Positions 1-8,028 are shown, counted from the first letter of the stretch. The stretch: 19,077 nucleotides of DNA from JBFKAV01 sp041621405 (GCA_041621405.1 JBFKAV010000059.1:1-19077); one strand, 5' to 3'. Numbers and translations: made by a program. The notes: generated from the sequence alone by a model not told the origin.

Positions 1-173
1 GGGCGAAGACGGAGGTTTCGGCCAAGGCGCGGGGGCCGGTCACGCTCTGTCTGATGGCGCCGGACCTGCCGGGCGAGGTCGAAGTCACGGTGGGCGAGGC
101 GATGCCCGTGACGCCGCAGATCAAGGGCGCGCTGAAGAGCCTTGCCGGCGTGGTGACGGTCGAGGAGATGTGA
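1..173 (+). CDS. dnaE: DNA polymerase III subunit alpha, C-terminal end (partial)
   Basis: The reading frame is open from the left edge and ends with TGA at 171-173, giving the last 56 residues of a protein that starts outside the window. The tail contains GPVTLCLMAP, then TPQIKGALKSLAGVVTVEEM. It resembles the extreme C-terminus of replicative DNA polymerase III alpha of Rhodobacter-type bacteria, where a final 'P-Q-I-(R/K)-G-A-L-K ... PGV-V' segment is usual. The catalytic PHP and polymerase regions are outside the window, so activity cannot be judged. The 205 bases after the stop (174-378) hold no convincing gene; the short frames there are shadows of the hydrolase on the other strand. Identification rests on recognition of a short tail, so another protein remains possible. 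Confidence 0.72.
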   Translation, partial: AKTEVSAKARGPVTLCLMAPDLPGEVEVTVGEAMPVTPQIKGALKSLAGVVTVEEM

Positions 174-378
174 GGGTAGGGTGTCCTCAAGGCAGAGCGG
201 CGTCTGGGGCGCGCCAGGGGGACCTTCGAAAGCGTTGCCAGCCCGCGCACTCGGCTTCTATGGGCTCCACGTCGAGGCGTTCCCCGAGGCTGCTGTTGCA
301 ATCCTCGCTGGCCGCCCCGCTGGCGATGCATCCTTCATAGCTCGATGGCGTCGGGGCTAAGGGTTCCGGCGGCCAATC

Positions 379-1170
379 CTATAGTCCGCCCAGCAGCGCG
401 CGGGTCATCGCGCTCTCGGGATCGGCCAGCCCCTCGATCACGTCGAAATGGTGCCTTGCCGGTTCCACCGTCAGCGGCGCCCCCCAGGCCTCCGCTAGCC
501 AGCGCGCCTGGTCGAGAAAGGCGGGGCGTTCGTCGCCGCCGACCCAGAGGTGCACTTCGGCCTCGGGGGCGGGATGGAAGATCGGGCTTTCGGCGCGGGC
601 CTCGGCCGCATCGATCCCGAGATCGGCGTTCATCTTCGTCTTCATCAGCGGCCTTAGATCCGAAAGCGGCGAGATCAGCAGGCCGCGAACGACCCGGTCG
701 GCCTCCGGCAGGCCCACGTCGGCGCAGAGCATCCGTGCGGCGAGGTGTCCCCCCGCGGAATGGCCGGTGATCACCAAAGGCCCCGCCACGCGCCCGGCCG
801 CTGCAGCGACGGCACGCGCCACCTGCGCCGTGATGTCTGCGATCCGCGCGCCGGGCGCGAGTGTATAGGACGGCATCGCCACGGCCCAGCCTCGCGCTGT
901 CGGGCCGGCGGCGAGATGCGACCAGGTCGACTTGTCGAACCTCAGCCAGTAGCCGCCGTGCACGAAGACCACGAGGCCCTCGGGGCGCCCGGCGGGGTAG
1001 AAGAGGTCGAAACGCTCGCGCTCGGCCGGGCCGTAGGAGAGGTTGAGGATCGCCCGCCCGACGGCCTGCTCGAGCGCGCGGTGCTCGGCCGCCGCAGAAG
1101 CCCAGCGGGCGGGATAGTCCGCGCCGCCGGGTATATGCGTCGCATTGGCATAGGCGTCGTCCCAGTCCAT
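379..1170 (-). CDS. Alpha/beta hydrolase, kynurenine formamidase (arylformamidase)-like
   Basis: A 263-residue alpha/beta-hydrolase fold protein. HGGYW at residues 71-75 is the oxyanion-hole motif of the arylformamidase/kynurenine formamidase group. The nucleophile elbow GHSAGG carries Ser138, and HHFDV at 240-244 supplies the catalytic histidine. An Asp in VGGDERPAF is a candidate acid. The family hydrolyses N-formyl-kynurenine in tryptophan breakdown, but many relatives act on other esters or amides, so the substrate is not certain. No signal peptide is seen, so it is presumably cytoplasmic. The start at 1170 is preferred because GGAG lies 8 nt upstream; a frame-extending upstream start (1209) would add 13 non-conserved residues. 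It is divergent from gabD, with 90 bp between the two starts. No other kynurenine-pathway gene is nearby. Confidence 0.85.
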   Translation of the reverse strand: MDWDDAYANATHIPGGADYPARWASAAAEHRALEQAVGRAILNLSYGPAERERFDLFYPAGRPEGLVVFVHGGYWLRFDKSTWSHLAAGPTARGWAVAMPSYTLAPGARIADITAQVARAVAAAAGRVAGPLVITGHSAGGHLAARMLCADVGLPEADRVVRGLLISPLSDLRPLMKTKMNADLGIDAAEARAESPIFHPAPEAEVHLWVGGDERPAFLDQARWLAEAWGAPLTVEPARHHFDVIEGLADPESAMTRALLGGL

Positions 1171-1260
1171 GATGGCCGCTCCACTCCGACTCGCCCTATG
1201 TCTGGACAAGCCCTAACGGGCGTGCTTTGGCAAGAAAACCGCTCCCAGGGGAGAAGCAAG

Positions 1261-2733
1261 ATGCTCGATACGGCCAACGATCTTCGCTCGATACTGAAAG
1301 ATGCCTCGCTACTCTGCACCAAGGCCTTCGTGGCCGGCGAATGGGTGGACGCCGACGACGGCAAGACCTTCGAGGTGACGAACCCCGCGCGCGGCGACGT
1401 GATTTGCTCGGTTCCCGATCTAAGCCGCAAGGAGGTGGCGCGCGCCATCGACGCAGCCCATGACGCAATGAAGGGCTGGGCCGCGAAGACGGCCAAGGAG
1501 CGGGCGAACGTCCTGCGCAAGTGGTTCGACTTGATGATGGCGAACCAGGACGACCTCGGTGCGATCCTGACCGCCGAGATGGGCAAGCCGCTCGCCGAGG
1601 CGAAGGGCGAGATCGCCTATTCGGCCAGCTTCATCGAGTGGTTCGCCGAGGAGGGCAAGCGGATCTACGGCGAGACGATCCCGGGCCACCAGCCCGACAA
1701 ACGGCTGATGGTGATCCGCCAGCCGATCGGGGTGGCGGCCTCGATCACGCCCTGGAACTTCCCCTCGGCGATGATCGGCCGCAAGGTCGGCCCGGCGCTC
1801 GCCGCCGGCTGCGGCTTTGTCGCAAGGCCGGCGAAGGAGACGCCGCTCTCGGCGCTGGCGATGGCGGTTCTGGCCGAGCGGGCGGGCATCCCCAAGGGGC
1901 TTCTGTCAGTCGTGACCTCGTCCCGATCCTCCGACATCGGCAAGGAGTTCTGCGAGAACCCGAAGGTCAGGAAGCTCACCTTCACCGGCTCGACCGAGGT
2001 GGGCCGGATCCTCTTGAAGCAGGCCGCCGACCAGGTGATGAAATGCTCGATGGAATTGGGCGGCAACGCCCCCTTCATCGTCTTTGACGACGCCGACCTC
2101 GATGCCGCCGTGCAGGGCGCCATCGCCTGCAAGTACCGCAACAACGGCCAGACCTGCGTCTGCGCCAACCGACTCTACGTCCAGGCCGGCGTCTACGACG
2201 CCTTCGCCGAGAAGCTGAAGGCGGCGGTAGCGAAGATGAAGGTCGGCGACGGGCTCGAGGCGGGCACCGACCTCGGGCCGCTCGTCAACATGGACGCGTT
2301 GCTCAAGGTCGAGGAGCATATCGAGGATGCGACGTCGAAGGGTGCTGAGGTGATCCTCGGCGGCAAGAGGATGGAGGGTTGCTTCTTCCAGCCGACGATC
2401 GTCACCGGCGCCACGAAGGACATGGCCTTCGCCACCGAGGAGACCTTCGGCCCGCTGGCGCCCTTGTTCAAGTTCGACACCGTGGACGAGGTGATCGAGC
2501 TCGCCAACGACACGATCTTCGGGCTGGCCTCCTACTTCTACGCCAAGGACCTCTCCCGCGTGTTCAAGGTGGCCGAGGCGCTGGAATACGGCATCGTCGG
2601 CGTCAACACCGGGATCATCTCGACCGAGGTCGCCCCGTTCGGCGGGGTCAAGCAGTCCGGCCTCGGCCGCGAGGGCTCGCGCCACGGCATCGAGGACTAC
2701 CTCGAGTTGAAGTATATCTGCCTTTCGGTCTGA
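1261..2733 (+). CDS. gabD: NAD(P)-dependent succinate-semialdehyde dehydrogenase
   Basis: A 490-residue aldehyde dehydrogenase of normal length for GabD. It oxidises succinate semialdehyde to succinate, typically the last step of GABA breakdown, in the cytoplasm. The visible ALDH landmarks are TPWNFP, the general-base Glu265 in MELGGNAP, the nucleophile Cys299 in NNGQTCVCANR (with the second Cys301 typical of GabD), and EETFGPLAPLF. The C-terminal APFGGVKQSGLGREG motif is also present. At residue 189 an Arg (VARPAKETP) stands where most ALDHs have the cofactor-contacting Lys; I believe this is usual in Rhodobacteraceae GabD. Start chosen: ATG 1261 with GGGGAG 7 nt upstream. The frame stays open back to 745, but that extension overlaps the opposite hydrolase and is not homologous. 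No gabT lies in the window. Confidence 0.93.
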   Translation: MLDTANDLRSILKDASLLCTKAFVAGEWVDADDGKTFEVTNPARGDVICSVPDLSRKEVARAIDAAHDAMKGWAAKTAKERANVLRKWFDLMMANQDDLGAILTAEMGKPLAEAKGEIAYSASFIEWFAEEGKRIYGETIPGHQPDKRLMVIRQPIGVAASITPWNFPSAMIGRKVGPALAAGCGFVARPAKETPLSALAMAVLAERAGIPKGLLSVVTSSRSSDIGKEFCENPKVRKLTFTGSTEVGRILLKQAADQVMKCSMELGGNAPFIVFDDADLDAAVQGAIACKYRNNGQTCVCANRLYVQAGVYDAFAEKLKAAVAKMKVGDGLEAGTDLGPLVNMDALLKVEEHIEDATSKGAEVILGGKRMEGCFFQPTIVTGATKDMAFATEETFGPLAPLFKFDTVDEVIELANDTIFGLASYFYAKDLSRVFKVAEALEYGIVGVNTGIISTEVAPFGGVKQSGLGREGSRHGIEDYLELKYICLSV

Positions 2734-2742
2734 TTGCGCAGG

Positions 2743-2773
2743 GTCCGGGTCGCGCCCCGCGCGCGGCCCGGGC
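2743..2773 (+). terminator. GC-rich hairpin after gabD (possible terminator, no T-tract)
   Basis: Arms 2743-2754 and 2762-2773 can form a 12-bp stem with two G-U pairs around a 7-nt loop, starting 9 nt after the gabD stop. No run of T follows, so intrinsic termination is uncertain. The 3' arm overlaps (2770-2773) the 5' arm of the next inverted repeat, so the two hairpins cannot form together. Confidence 0.35.
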
Positions 2774-2801
2774 ATGTCTTCCCCGAGAAGGAGACATGCC
2801 C
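2770..2801 (+). promoter_or_regulatory. 10-bp perfect inverted repeat enclosing the DUF1203 ribosome binding site
   Basis: GGGCATGTCT (2770-2779) and AGACATGCCC (2792-2801) are perfect reverse complements separated by 12 nt. The loop and the start of the 3' arm hold the Shine-Dalgarno AAGGAG (2788-2793). The preferred start codon ATG 2802 follows directly, and an alternative ATG (2796) lies inside the 3' arm. In RNA this hairpin could limit ribosome access. In DNA it could also be an operator. The structure is seen directly; the function is inferred. Confidence 0.4.
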
Positions 2802-3266
2802 ATGGCCATCCATTTCGCCGCGCTGCCTACACAGACCGCCGCCCGCTACCGCGCCGGCGCCCGTGACGCCTACGGGCTTTTGCCCGAGCGGCACGTCTCG
2901 GACGGGCCTGGCAACCCCTGTCGCCACTGCCTCGGCTTCGTGCCCGAAGGCGAGGCGATGCTGATTCTCGCGCACCGCCCGTTCCACACTCTCCAGCCCT
3001 ATGCCGAGACCGGTCCGATCTTCCTCTGCGCCGAGCCCTGCCCGCGCTGGGAGGGTGAAGGCAGACCGCCGGCCCTGTCGGCGCCGGACTACATCGTCCG
3101 CGGCTACGGACACGATCACCGCATCCTCTACGGCACCGGCGCCGTCGTCCCCACGGACGCGATCGCGGCCTGTGCCGAGGCGCTCCTCGCCGATACGCGG
3201 GTCGCCTACCTCCATGTCCGCTCGGCTCGGAACAACTGCTACCAGTGCCGGATCGACCGGGCCTGA
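2802..3266 (+). CDS. DUF1203 domain-containing protein
   Basis: A 154-residue protein that I recognise as DUF1203: a GNPCRHCLGF segment near residue 38, then AHRPFHTLQPYAETGPIFLC, and a C-terminal SARNNCYQCRIDRA. The Cys/His-rich N-terminal block (CRHC), the NNCYQC pair and the central ETGPIF motif are the family's typical conserved parts. The biochemical role of DUF1203 is unknown. The cysteines could suggest metal or redox chemistry, but that is a guess. There is no signal peptide or membrane segment. Start chosen: ATG 2802, 8 nt after AAGGAG; ATG 2796 is only 2 nt from it and inside a hairpin arm. It lies 68 nt after gabD in the same direction and might be co-transcribed. Confidence 0.82.
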   Translation: MAIHFAALPTQTAARYRAGARDAYGLLPERHVSDGPGNPCRHCLGFVPEGEAMLILAHRPFHTLQPYAETGPIFLCAEPCPRWEGEGRPPALSAPDYIVRGYGHDHRILYGTGAVVPTDAIAACAEALLADTRVAYLHVRSARNNCYQCRIDRA

Positions 3267-3716
3267 GCCCCTGCTTGCGCTTGCCTCGGGTGCCCTCGGC
3301 GCAACGTCGCAGGCGCTGGCGCGGAAGGCTTCACTCGGGCTCAGGCCGCGCGCGCCATGCAACGTCAATGCCAAGAACGCGACATCGAGGTCCGGCGCTT
3401 CGGTCGCCACGTCGCGGATGGTATTGCTGGGCTCTTCCACGGCGGGAGGATCGCCGCTGCCGAAGTCTCCGCGTGGCGCGAGGTGCCGGCGAGCGTACCG
3501 TCGGCCCGGCGCCCGTCCGCCCACTTCAGCGCCTGCTTCAGCCCCTCGCGACAATGCGCGGCATAAGGTCCTACGCGGCCCGTCGAACGCGATGGGGAAA
3601 TCGCTCATCCCGGCCCTCTTGTCCGTCCCCATGGGATCGCTATCATCGCCGCCGGAGAATGCCGCCCGACCCGCTTCGACAAGCATGGGCGAGGCAAGGA
3701 ACGGAGCCGAAGCGCA
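3267..3716. other. 450-bp stretch without a recognisable gene
   Basis: Between the DUF1203 stop and the zinc-finger start no frame on either strand gives a protein I recognise. On the minus strand, an ATG at 3608 begins a frame with coding-like codon choice for about 11 codons (MSDFPIAFDGP). The coding-like composition then moves to another minus-strand frame (GLKQALKWADG, RRADGTLAG) and later back (NTIRDVATEAPDLDVAF). This could be the remains of a frameshifted gene, or only chance in very GC-rich DNA. A 69-codon plus frame (3357-3566) has no recognisable features and no good ribosome binding site. Confidence 0.4.
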
Positions 3717-3899
3717 ATGCCGATCGAAGCCCCCGAGACCGAAGTGGTTAAGAGTTGGAAGGTGGCCTGCGACGGCAGCGAGGGGGCACTCGGGCATCCC
3801 CGCGTCTGGCTCGCCATCCCGCCCGACAAGGGCTGGGTCGAGTGCGGCTACTGCGACAAGCGCTACGTGCACGAGAGCTTCGCCGGGAAGTCGGAGTGA
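3717..3899 (+). CDS. CHCC zinc-finger domain protein (NDUFS6-like)
   Basis: A 60-residue protein with the complete CHCC ligand set Cys18, His27, Cys43, Cys46 (VACDG, GHPRVW, ECGYCDKRY). This is the zf-CHCC fold shared with the mitochondrial complex I subunit NDUFS6. In alphaproteobacteria these small proteins bind zinc and may be tied to respiratory complex I assembly; a role here is inferred from family only. The start ATG 3717 has GGAG about 10 nt upstream. The frame ends 102 nt before polA in the same direction, with two small hairpins between. Length and ligand spacing look complete. Confidence 0.88.
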   Translation: MPIEAPETEVVKSWKVACDGSEGALGHPRVWLAIPPDKGWVECGYCDKRYVHESFAGKSE

Positions 3900-3900
3900 C

Positions 3901-3936
3901 GGCGCGGCCGGGCGCCAGAACTCTTCAACGAGTTTT
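3901..3936 (+). terminator. Two small adjacent hairpins between the zinc-finger gene and polA
   Basis: GGCGC (3901-3905) pairs with GCGCC (3912-3916). Directly after it, AGAACTC (3917-3923) pairs with GAGTTTT (3930-3936, one G-U) around TTCAAC. They begin 2 nt after the zinc-finger stop. The T residues are inside the stem rather than after it, so this is at best a weak terminator or attenuator. Confidence 0.25.
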
Positions 3937-4001
3937 GGCAGGGGTTCTCGCGAACGCTTGCCGCCCGGCCTGAGCGGCGCGTCAGGGAGGAAGGCGGGCA
4001 C

Positions 4002-6803
4002 ATGACCTTCGGCAAGGGCTGCCACCTGCACCTGATCGATGGATCCTCGTTCATCTTCCGCGCCTACCACGCGCTGCCGCCCTTGACCCGGAAATCCGAC
4101 GGGCTGCCGATCGGCGCCGTCTCGGGATTTTGCAACATGCTCGTCCGCTACCTCGACGGCGGCTCGGGGCCTGACGCGGCGACCCACGTCGCTGTGGTGT
4201 TCGACAAGGGCAGCCACACCTTCCGGAACGACCTCTACGAGGCCTACAAGGCAAACCGCGAAGAGATGCCCGAGGACCTGCGGCCGCAGATCCCGCTTAC
4301 CCGCGACGCCACCCGCGCCTTCAACATCGCCTGCCTCGAGCAGGAGAACTACGAGGCCGACGACATCATCGCCACGCTCGCCTGCCAGGCCCGCGACGCC
4401 GGCGGCCGGGTCACGATCATCTCGTCCGACAAGGACCTGATGCAGCTCGTCGGTGGCGGCATCGAGATGTTCGACGCGATGAAGAACAAGCGCATCGGCG
4501 TCGAGGAGGTGGAGGAGAAGTTCGGGGTGAAGCCCGAGAAGGTCGTCGAAATCCAGGCGCTCGCCGGCGACAGCGTCGACAACGTGCCCGGCGCGCCCGG
4601 CATCGGGGTCAAGACGGCGGCGCTTCTGATCAACGAATACGGCGACCTGGAGACTCTCCTGGAACGCGCCGGCGAGATCAAGCAGGAGAAGCGCCGGCAG
4701 ACGCTGATCGACAATGCCGAGCAGATCCGGCTCTCGAAGAAGCTCGTCGAGCTCGACTGCAACATGCCGATCGAGGCCACGCTCGACGATCTGGAGGTGC
4801 GTGACCCCAAGCCCGACGCGCTGATGGATTTCCTCGGCCGGATGGAGTTCCGCACGTTGACGAAGCGGATCGCCGACAAGCTCGGGATCGAGGCCCCGGC
4901 GATCCCCGACACCACGCCCGAAGGCGCCGATCCGAAGGCGGAGACGGAGAAGCCGGTGCCCTTCGACCCTGAGGCCTACGAGTGCATCCGGGACGCGAAC
5001 GCGCTCCAGCCCTGGCTCGATGAGATCGCCGATAAGGGCTGGGTCGCGGTCGATACCGAGACCACAAGCCTCGACGAGATGCGCGCCGAGCTCGTCGGCG
5101 TCTCGCTCTCCGTCGAGCCGGGGCGGGCCTGCTACATCCCGCTCGGCCACATCAAGGGCGACGGCGACCTCTTCGGCGCGGCCGAGCGCGCCGAGGGCCA
5201 GATGGAGGCGGGCGAAGCGCTGAAGCTCCTGAAGCCGGTGCTCGAGGACGACGCGATCCTGAAGATCGGCCAGAACATCAAGTACGACGCCAAGATCCTC
5301 GCCCGGAACGGCATTCGCGTTGACCCGATCGACGACACGATGCTGATGTCCTTCGCGATGAACTCGGGTCTGCATGGCCACGGCATGGACGCGCTCTCCG
5401 AGCGCTACCTCGCCCACAACCCGATCCCGATCAAGGAGCTGCTCGGCTCGGGCAAGGCCCAGAAGACCTTCGACCGGGTGCCGATCGAGGAGGCGGTAAA
5501 GTATGCCGCGGAGGACGCCGACATCACGCTCCGCCTCTGGCGGCTCTTCAAGCCGCAACTCGCCGAGGCCCGGGTCACCACCGTCTACGAGACGCTGGAG
5601 CGCCCAATGGTGGCGGTGCTGGCAGAAATGGAGATGGCCGGGATCAAGGTCGACCGCGACCACCTGAGCCGCATGTCGAACGCCTTCGCGCAGCAGATGG
5701 CGGCGCTCGAGGACGAGATCCAGAAGCTCGCGGGCGAGTCGTTCAACATCGGGAGCCCGAAGCAGCTCGGCGAGATCCTGTTCGACAAGATGGGCCTCGC
5801 CGGCGGTCAGAAGGGCAAGACCGGCGCCTACGCCACCGGCGCCGACGTGCTCGAGGACCTCGCCGCCGAGGGCCACGACCTGCCCGCCCGCGTCCTCGAC
5901 TGGCGCCAGCTTTCCAAGCTGAAATCCACCTACACCGACGCCCTGCAAGAGCACATCCATCCCGAAACCGGCCGCGTGCACACCTCCTACGTGATCTCGG
6001 GCGCCGCAACCGGGCGGCTGGCCTCGACCGACCCGAACCTGCAGAACATCCCCGTGCGCACCGAGGAGGGCCGCCGCATCCGCGAGGCTTTCGTCGCGGA
6101 GAAGGGGCACGTGCTCGTCAGCCTCGACTACAGCCAGATCGAGCTTCGCATCCTCGCCCACATCGCCGGGATCGACGCTCTGAAGGCCGCTTTCAAGGAA
6201 GGCAAGGACATCCATGCGATGACCGCGTCCGAGATGTTCGACGTGCCGCTCTCGAAGATGACCTCCGAGATCCGCCGCCGGGCCAAGGCGATCAACTTCG
6301 GCGTGATCTACGGCATCTCGGGCTTCGGCCTCGCCCGCCAGCTCCGGATCCCCCGCGACGAGGCGCAGAAGTTCATCGACACCTATTTCGAGCGCTTCCC
6401 CGGCATCCGCGCCTACATGGACGACACCGTGGCCTTCGCCAAGGCGGAGGGCTACGTGCAGACGCTCTTCGGCCGCAAGATCCACACCCCCGAGATCAAC
6501 GCCAAGGGCCCGGGCGGCGGCTTCGCCAGGCGCGCGGCGATCAACGCCCCGATCCAGGGCACCGCGGCCGACGTGATCCGCCGGGCGATGATCCGGATGC
6601 CGCAGGCGATCGGGAAGCTGCCGGCGAAGATGCTCCTGCAGGTGCACGACGAGCTTCTCTTTGAGGTGGAGAACGGCGCCGAGAAGGAGGTGATCGAGAA
6701 GGTGCGCGGGGTGATGGAAGGCGCCGCAGAGCCGGCAGTGAAGCTCACCGTGCCGCTCACCGTCGACGCCGGCAAGGGGGCGAGCTGGGCCGAGGCGCAT
6801 TGA
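4002..6803 (+). CDS. polA: DNA polymerase I
   Basis: A 933-residue, full-length Pol I that fills gaps and removes RNA primers in replication and repair. The N-terminal 5'-3' exonuclease (about residues 6-290) starts LIDGSSFIFRAYHA and holds YEADDIIATLA, SSDKDLMQL and GDSVDNVPG. The proofreading domain (about 325-520) keeps its acidic residues: DTET (Asp351, Glu353), NIKYDAKIL and YAAEDADITLRL. This separates it from Pol I enzymes with a dead proofreading site. The polymerase domain (about 560-933) has motif A DYSQIELR (Asp709), motif B RRAKAINFGVIYG (Lys762) and motif C VHDE (Asp883). The start ATG 4002 follows GGGAGGAAGG. It converges with the VOC gene, with 20 nt between the stops. Confidence 0.97.
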   Translation: MTFGKGCHLHLIDGSSFIFRAYHALPPLTRKSDGLPIGAVSGFCNMLVRYLDGGSGPDAATHVAVVFDKGSHTFRNDLYEAYKANREEMPEDLRPQIPLTRDATRAFNIACLEQENYEADDIIATLACQARDAGGRVTIISSDKDLMQLVGGGIEMFDAMKNKRIGVEEVEEKFGVKPEKVVEIQALAGDSVDNVPGAPGIGVKTAALLINEYGDLETLLERAGEIKQEKRRQTLIDNAEQIRLSKKLVELDCNMPIEATLDDLEVRDPKPDALMDFLGRMEFRTLTKRIADKLGIEAPAIPDTTPEGADPKAETEKPVPFDPEAYECIRDANALQPWLDEIADKGWVAVDTETTSLDEMRAELVGVSLSVEPGRACYIPLGHIKGDGDLFGAAERAEGQMEAGEALKLLKPVLEDDAILKIGQNIKYDAKILARNGIRVDPIDDTMLMSFAMNSGLHGHGMDALSERYLAHNPIPIKELLGSGKAQKTFDRVPIEEAVKYAAEDADITLRLWRLFKPQLAEARVTTVYETLERPMVAVLAEMEMAGIKVDRDHLSRMSNAFAQQMAALEDEIQKLAGESFNIGSPKQLGEILFDKMGLAGGQKGKTGAYATGADVLEDLAAEGHDLPARVLDWRQLSKLKSTYTDALQEHIHPETGRVHTSYVISGAATGRLASTDPNLQNIPVRTEEGRRIREAFVAEKGHVLVSLDYSQIELRILAHIAGIDALKAAFKEGKDIHAMTASEMFDVPLSKMTSEIRRRAKAINFGVIYGISGFGLARQLRIPRDEAQKFIDTYFERFPGIRAYMDDTVAFAKAEGYVQTLFGRKIHTPEINAKGPGGGFARRAAINAPIQGTAADVIRRAMIRMPQAIGKLPAKMLLQVHDELLFEVENGAEKEVIEKVRGVMEGAAEPAVKLTVPLTVDAGKGASWAEAH

Positions 6804-6823
6804 AGGCGGCGCTTGCGCCCAGA

Positions 6824-7246
6824 TCAGTCGTAGCGGAACCGCTCATCGGGATCGTCGGTCAGGTACTCGACCAGCTCCCATTCGAACCCGGCGCTGTCGT
6901 GGAAATAGCGGCGGACGCGCGCCGGGTGCCGCTCGGCGCGAAAGCCTTCCTCGTAGCCCGCCGCCAGAAGCCGCTCCGCCGCCGCGTCGACGTCGGGCAC
7001 CACAAAACCGACGTGGTTGACCCCCCAATCGGCATAGCGACGCGCCTTCCGCGCGTCAGGCGTGGGCTGATGCGGTTCCTCGAGCGCGAGGTAGCTCTCG
7101 CGCGTGCCGACATGCACCCAGCGGTAATCGCCGCCACTGCCGGAATCGTGCAGCACCTCGAACGCGGGCTCGACCGTCTTCAGGAAGGCGATCGCCGCGT
7201 CGATGTCGGGCACGGTGAGGTTGGCATGTTCGATCCGCGCCAGCAT
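6824..7246 (-). CDS. VOC (glyoxalase/bleomycin-resistance fold) family protein
   Basis: A 140-residue single-chain protein with two beta-alpha-beta-beta-beta modules. Module one begins RIEHANLTVPDIDAAIAFL and module two begins NHVGFVVPDVDAAAERLLAAG. The candidate metal ligands are His in IEHANL, His in VNHVGF and Glu in FEWELVEY near the C-terminus. VOC proteins include lactoylglutathione lyases, dioxygenases and epimerases, and this sequence does not single out one reaction. The start at 7246 is chosen because the fold begins at once. The frame runs on to 7282 (12 more residues), but neither start has a strong ribosome binding site, so the start is uncertain. It is divergent from the YdeI-family gene (116 bp) and convergent with polA. 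Confidence 0.85.
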   Translation of the reverse strand: MLARIEHANLTVPDIDAAIAFLKTVEPAFEVLHDSGSGGDYRWVHVGTRESYLALEEPHQPTPDARKARRYADWGVNHVGFVVPDVDAAAERLLAAGYEEGFRAERHPARVRRYFHDSAGFEWELVEYLTDDPDERFRYD

Positions 7247-7362
7247 GTCCGCCACTCGCTGCAAGGACCGCCAGTCTAGCATATTGCCCCGGCGAGCTGC
7301 GAATCCGGCCCTTGCCGGCGGAGCGCTTGATTGCGACCCTCGGTACGGAAGGAGAAGAAAAG

Positions 7363-7944
7363 ATGCCCCTCCCCGCCGCCGATGCGCCGAGGGTCGAAGT
7401 CCGCTCGCGCGCCGAGCTTCGCCGCTGGCTCGCGAAACATCACCGACAGGCCGCGTCGGTCTGGCTCGTGACGTTCAAGCGGCATTCGCCGCACTATCTC
7501 GACTACGGCGAGATGATCGAGGAGCTGCTTTGCTGGGGCTGGATCGACAGCCAGACCCGCGGCGTCGACAGCGACCGCACCTCGGTCCTGATCGCGCCGC
7601 GGAACCCCAGATCGGCCTGGTCGGCGATCAACAAGGCCAAGGTCGAGGCAGCCCGTGCCTCCGGCGCCATGACGCCGGCCGGCGAGGCGCTGGTCGCCGC
7701 CGCGAAGGCCAACGGCATGTGGACGTTCCTCGATGACGTCGAGCGCCTCGAGGTGCCACCCGACCTGGGCCAGGCGCTGATCGAGGCGGGCGCTGAACCT
7801 ACCTGGGAGCTCTGGCCCCGCAGTGTGAAGCGCGCCACCCTCGAATGGATCAAGACGGCGAAGACCGCTCCCACACGCACCGCCCGCATCGCCGAGACCG
7901 CGGCAAGCGCGGCGCAGGGGCTGCGCCCCAAGCCCTTCCGATAG
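7363..7944 (+). CDS. YdeI/OmpD-associated family protein
   Basis: A 193-residue protein of the YdeI/OmpD-associated (bacteriocin-protection-like) family. Family marks are the RSRAELRRWLAKHH opening, SVWLVTFKRH, the central YGEMIEELLCWGWIDS, RNPRSAWSAINK, and TPAGEALVAAAKANGMW. The C-terminal segment (about 150-193) with PRSVKRATLEWIKTAKT is the usual helical tail. Relatives have been linked to resistance to polymyxin and bacteriocins, but the molecular activity is not known. No signal peptide is seen. The start ATG 7363 has AAGGAG 8 nt upstream; in-frame codons back to 7312 are not conserved. Confidence 0.88.
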   Translation: MPLPAADAPRVEVRSRAELRRWLAKHHRQAASVWLVTFKRHSPHYLDYGEMIEELLCWGWIDSQTRGVDSDRTSVLIAPRNPRSAWSAINKAKVEAARASGAMTPAGEALVAAAKANGMWTFLDDVERLEVPPDLGQALIEAGAEPTWELWPRSVKRATLEWIKTAKTAPTRTARIAETAASAAQGLRPKPFR

Positions 7945-7956
7945 GTCCTTCGCTCT

Positions 7957-7982
7957 TACGATTGTCCTCTACGATTGTCCTC
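7957..7982. repeat. 13-bp perfect tandem duplication
   Basis: TACGATTGTCCTC occurs twice head to tail (7957-7969 and 7970-7982) in the 84-bp gap between the convergent YdeI-family and YafY-type genes. It is A/T-richer than the surroundings. It may be a replication-slippage duplication; no function is evident. Confidence 0.8.
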
Positions 7983-8028
7983 GGTGGGCCTGGCGGACAG
8001 ACAGCCGTCCAAACTCGCCGTTCGCGCC

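Noticed and set aside
745..1260. N-terminal extension of the gabD frame
   Set aside because: It lies antisense to the hydrolase and resembles no aldehyde dehydrogenase. ATG 1261 has a good ribosome binding site and gives the usual length.
3357..3566. A 69-codon plus-strand frame in the gene-free stretch
   Set aside because: No homology recognised, no ribosome binding site, and the composition does not resemble neighbouring genes.
2697..6800. A 1367-codon open frame on the minus strand antisense to DUF1203, the zinc-finger gene and polA
   Set aside because: It mirrors strongly coding plus-strand genes with clear motifs. Its predicted protein is low-complexity, rich in Arg, Leu, Gly, Asp, His and Val. 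Such frames arise from GC-rich codon bias.
6808..6819. GGCG-CTTG-CGCC hairpin between polA and the convergent VOC gene as a terminator
   Set aside because: Only 4 bp of stem and no T-tract, so it is too weak to call.
7327..7340. TTGAT-N4-ACCCT as a third FNR-type site before the YdeI-family gene
   Set aside because: Only the left half-site matches; the right half has one of five bases, which is within chance.
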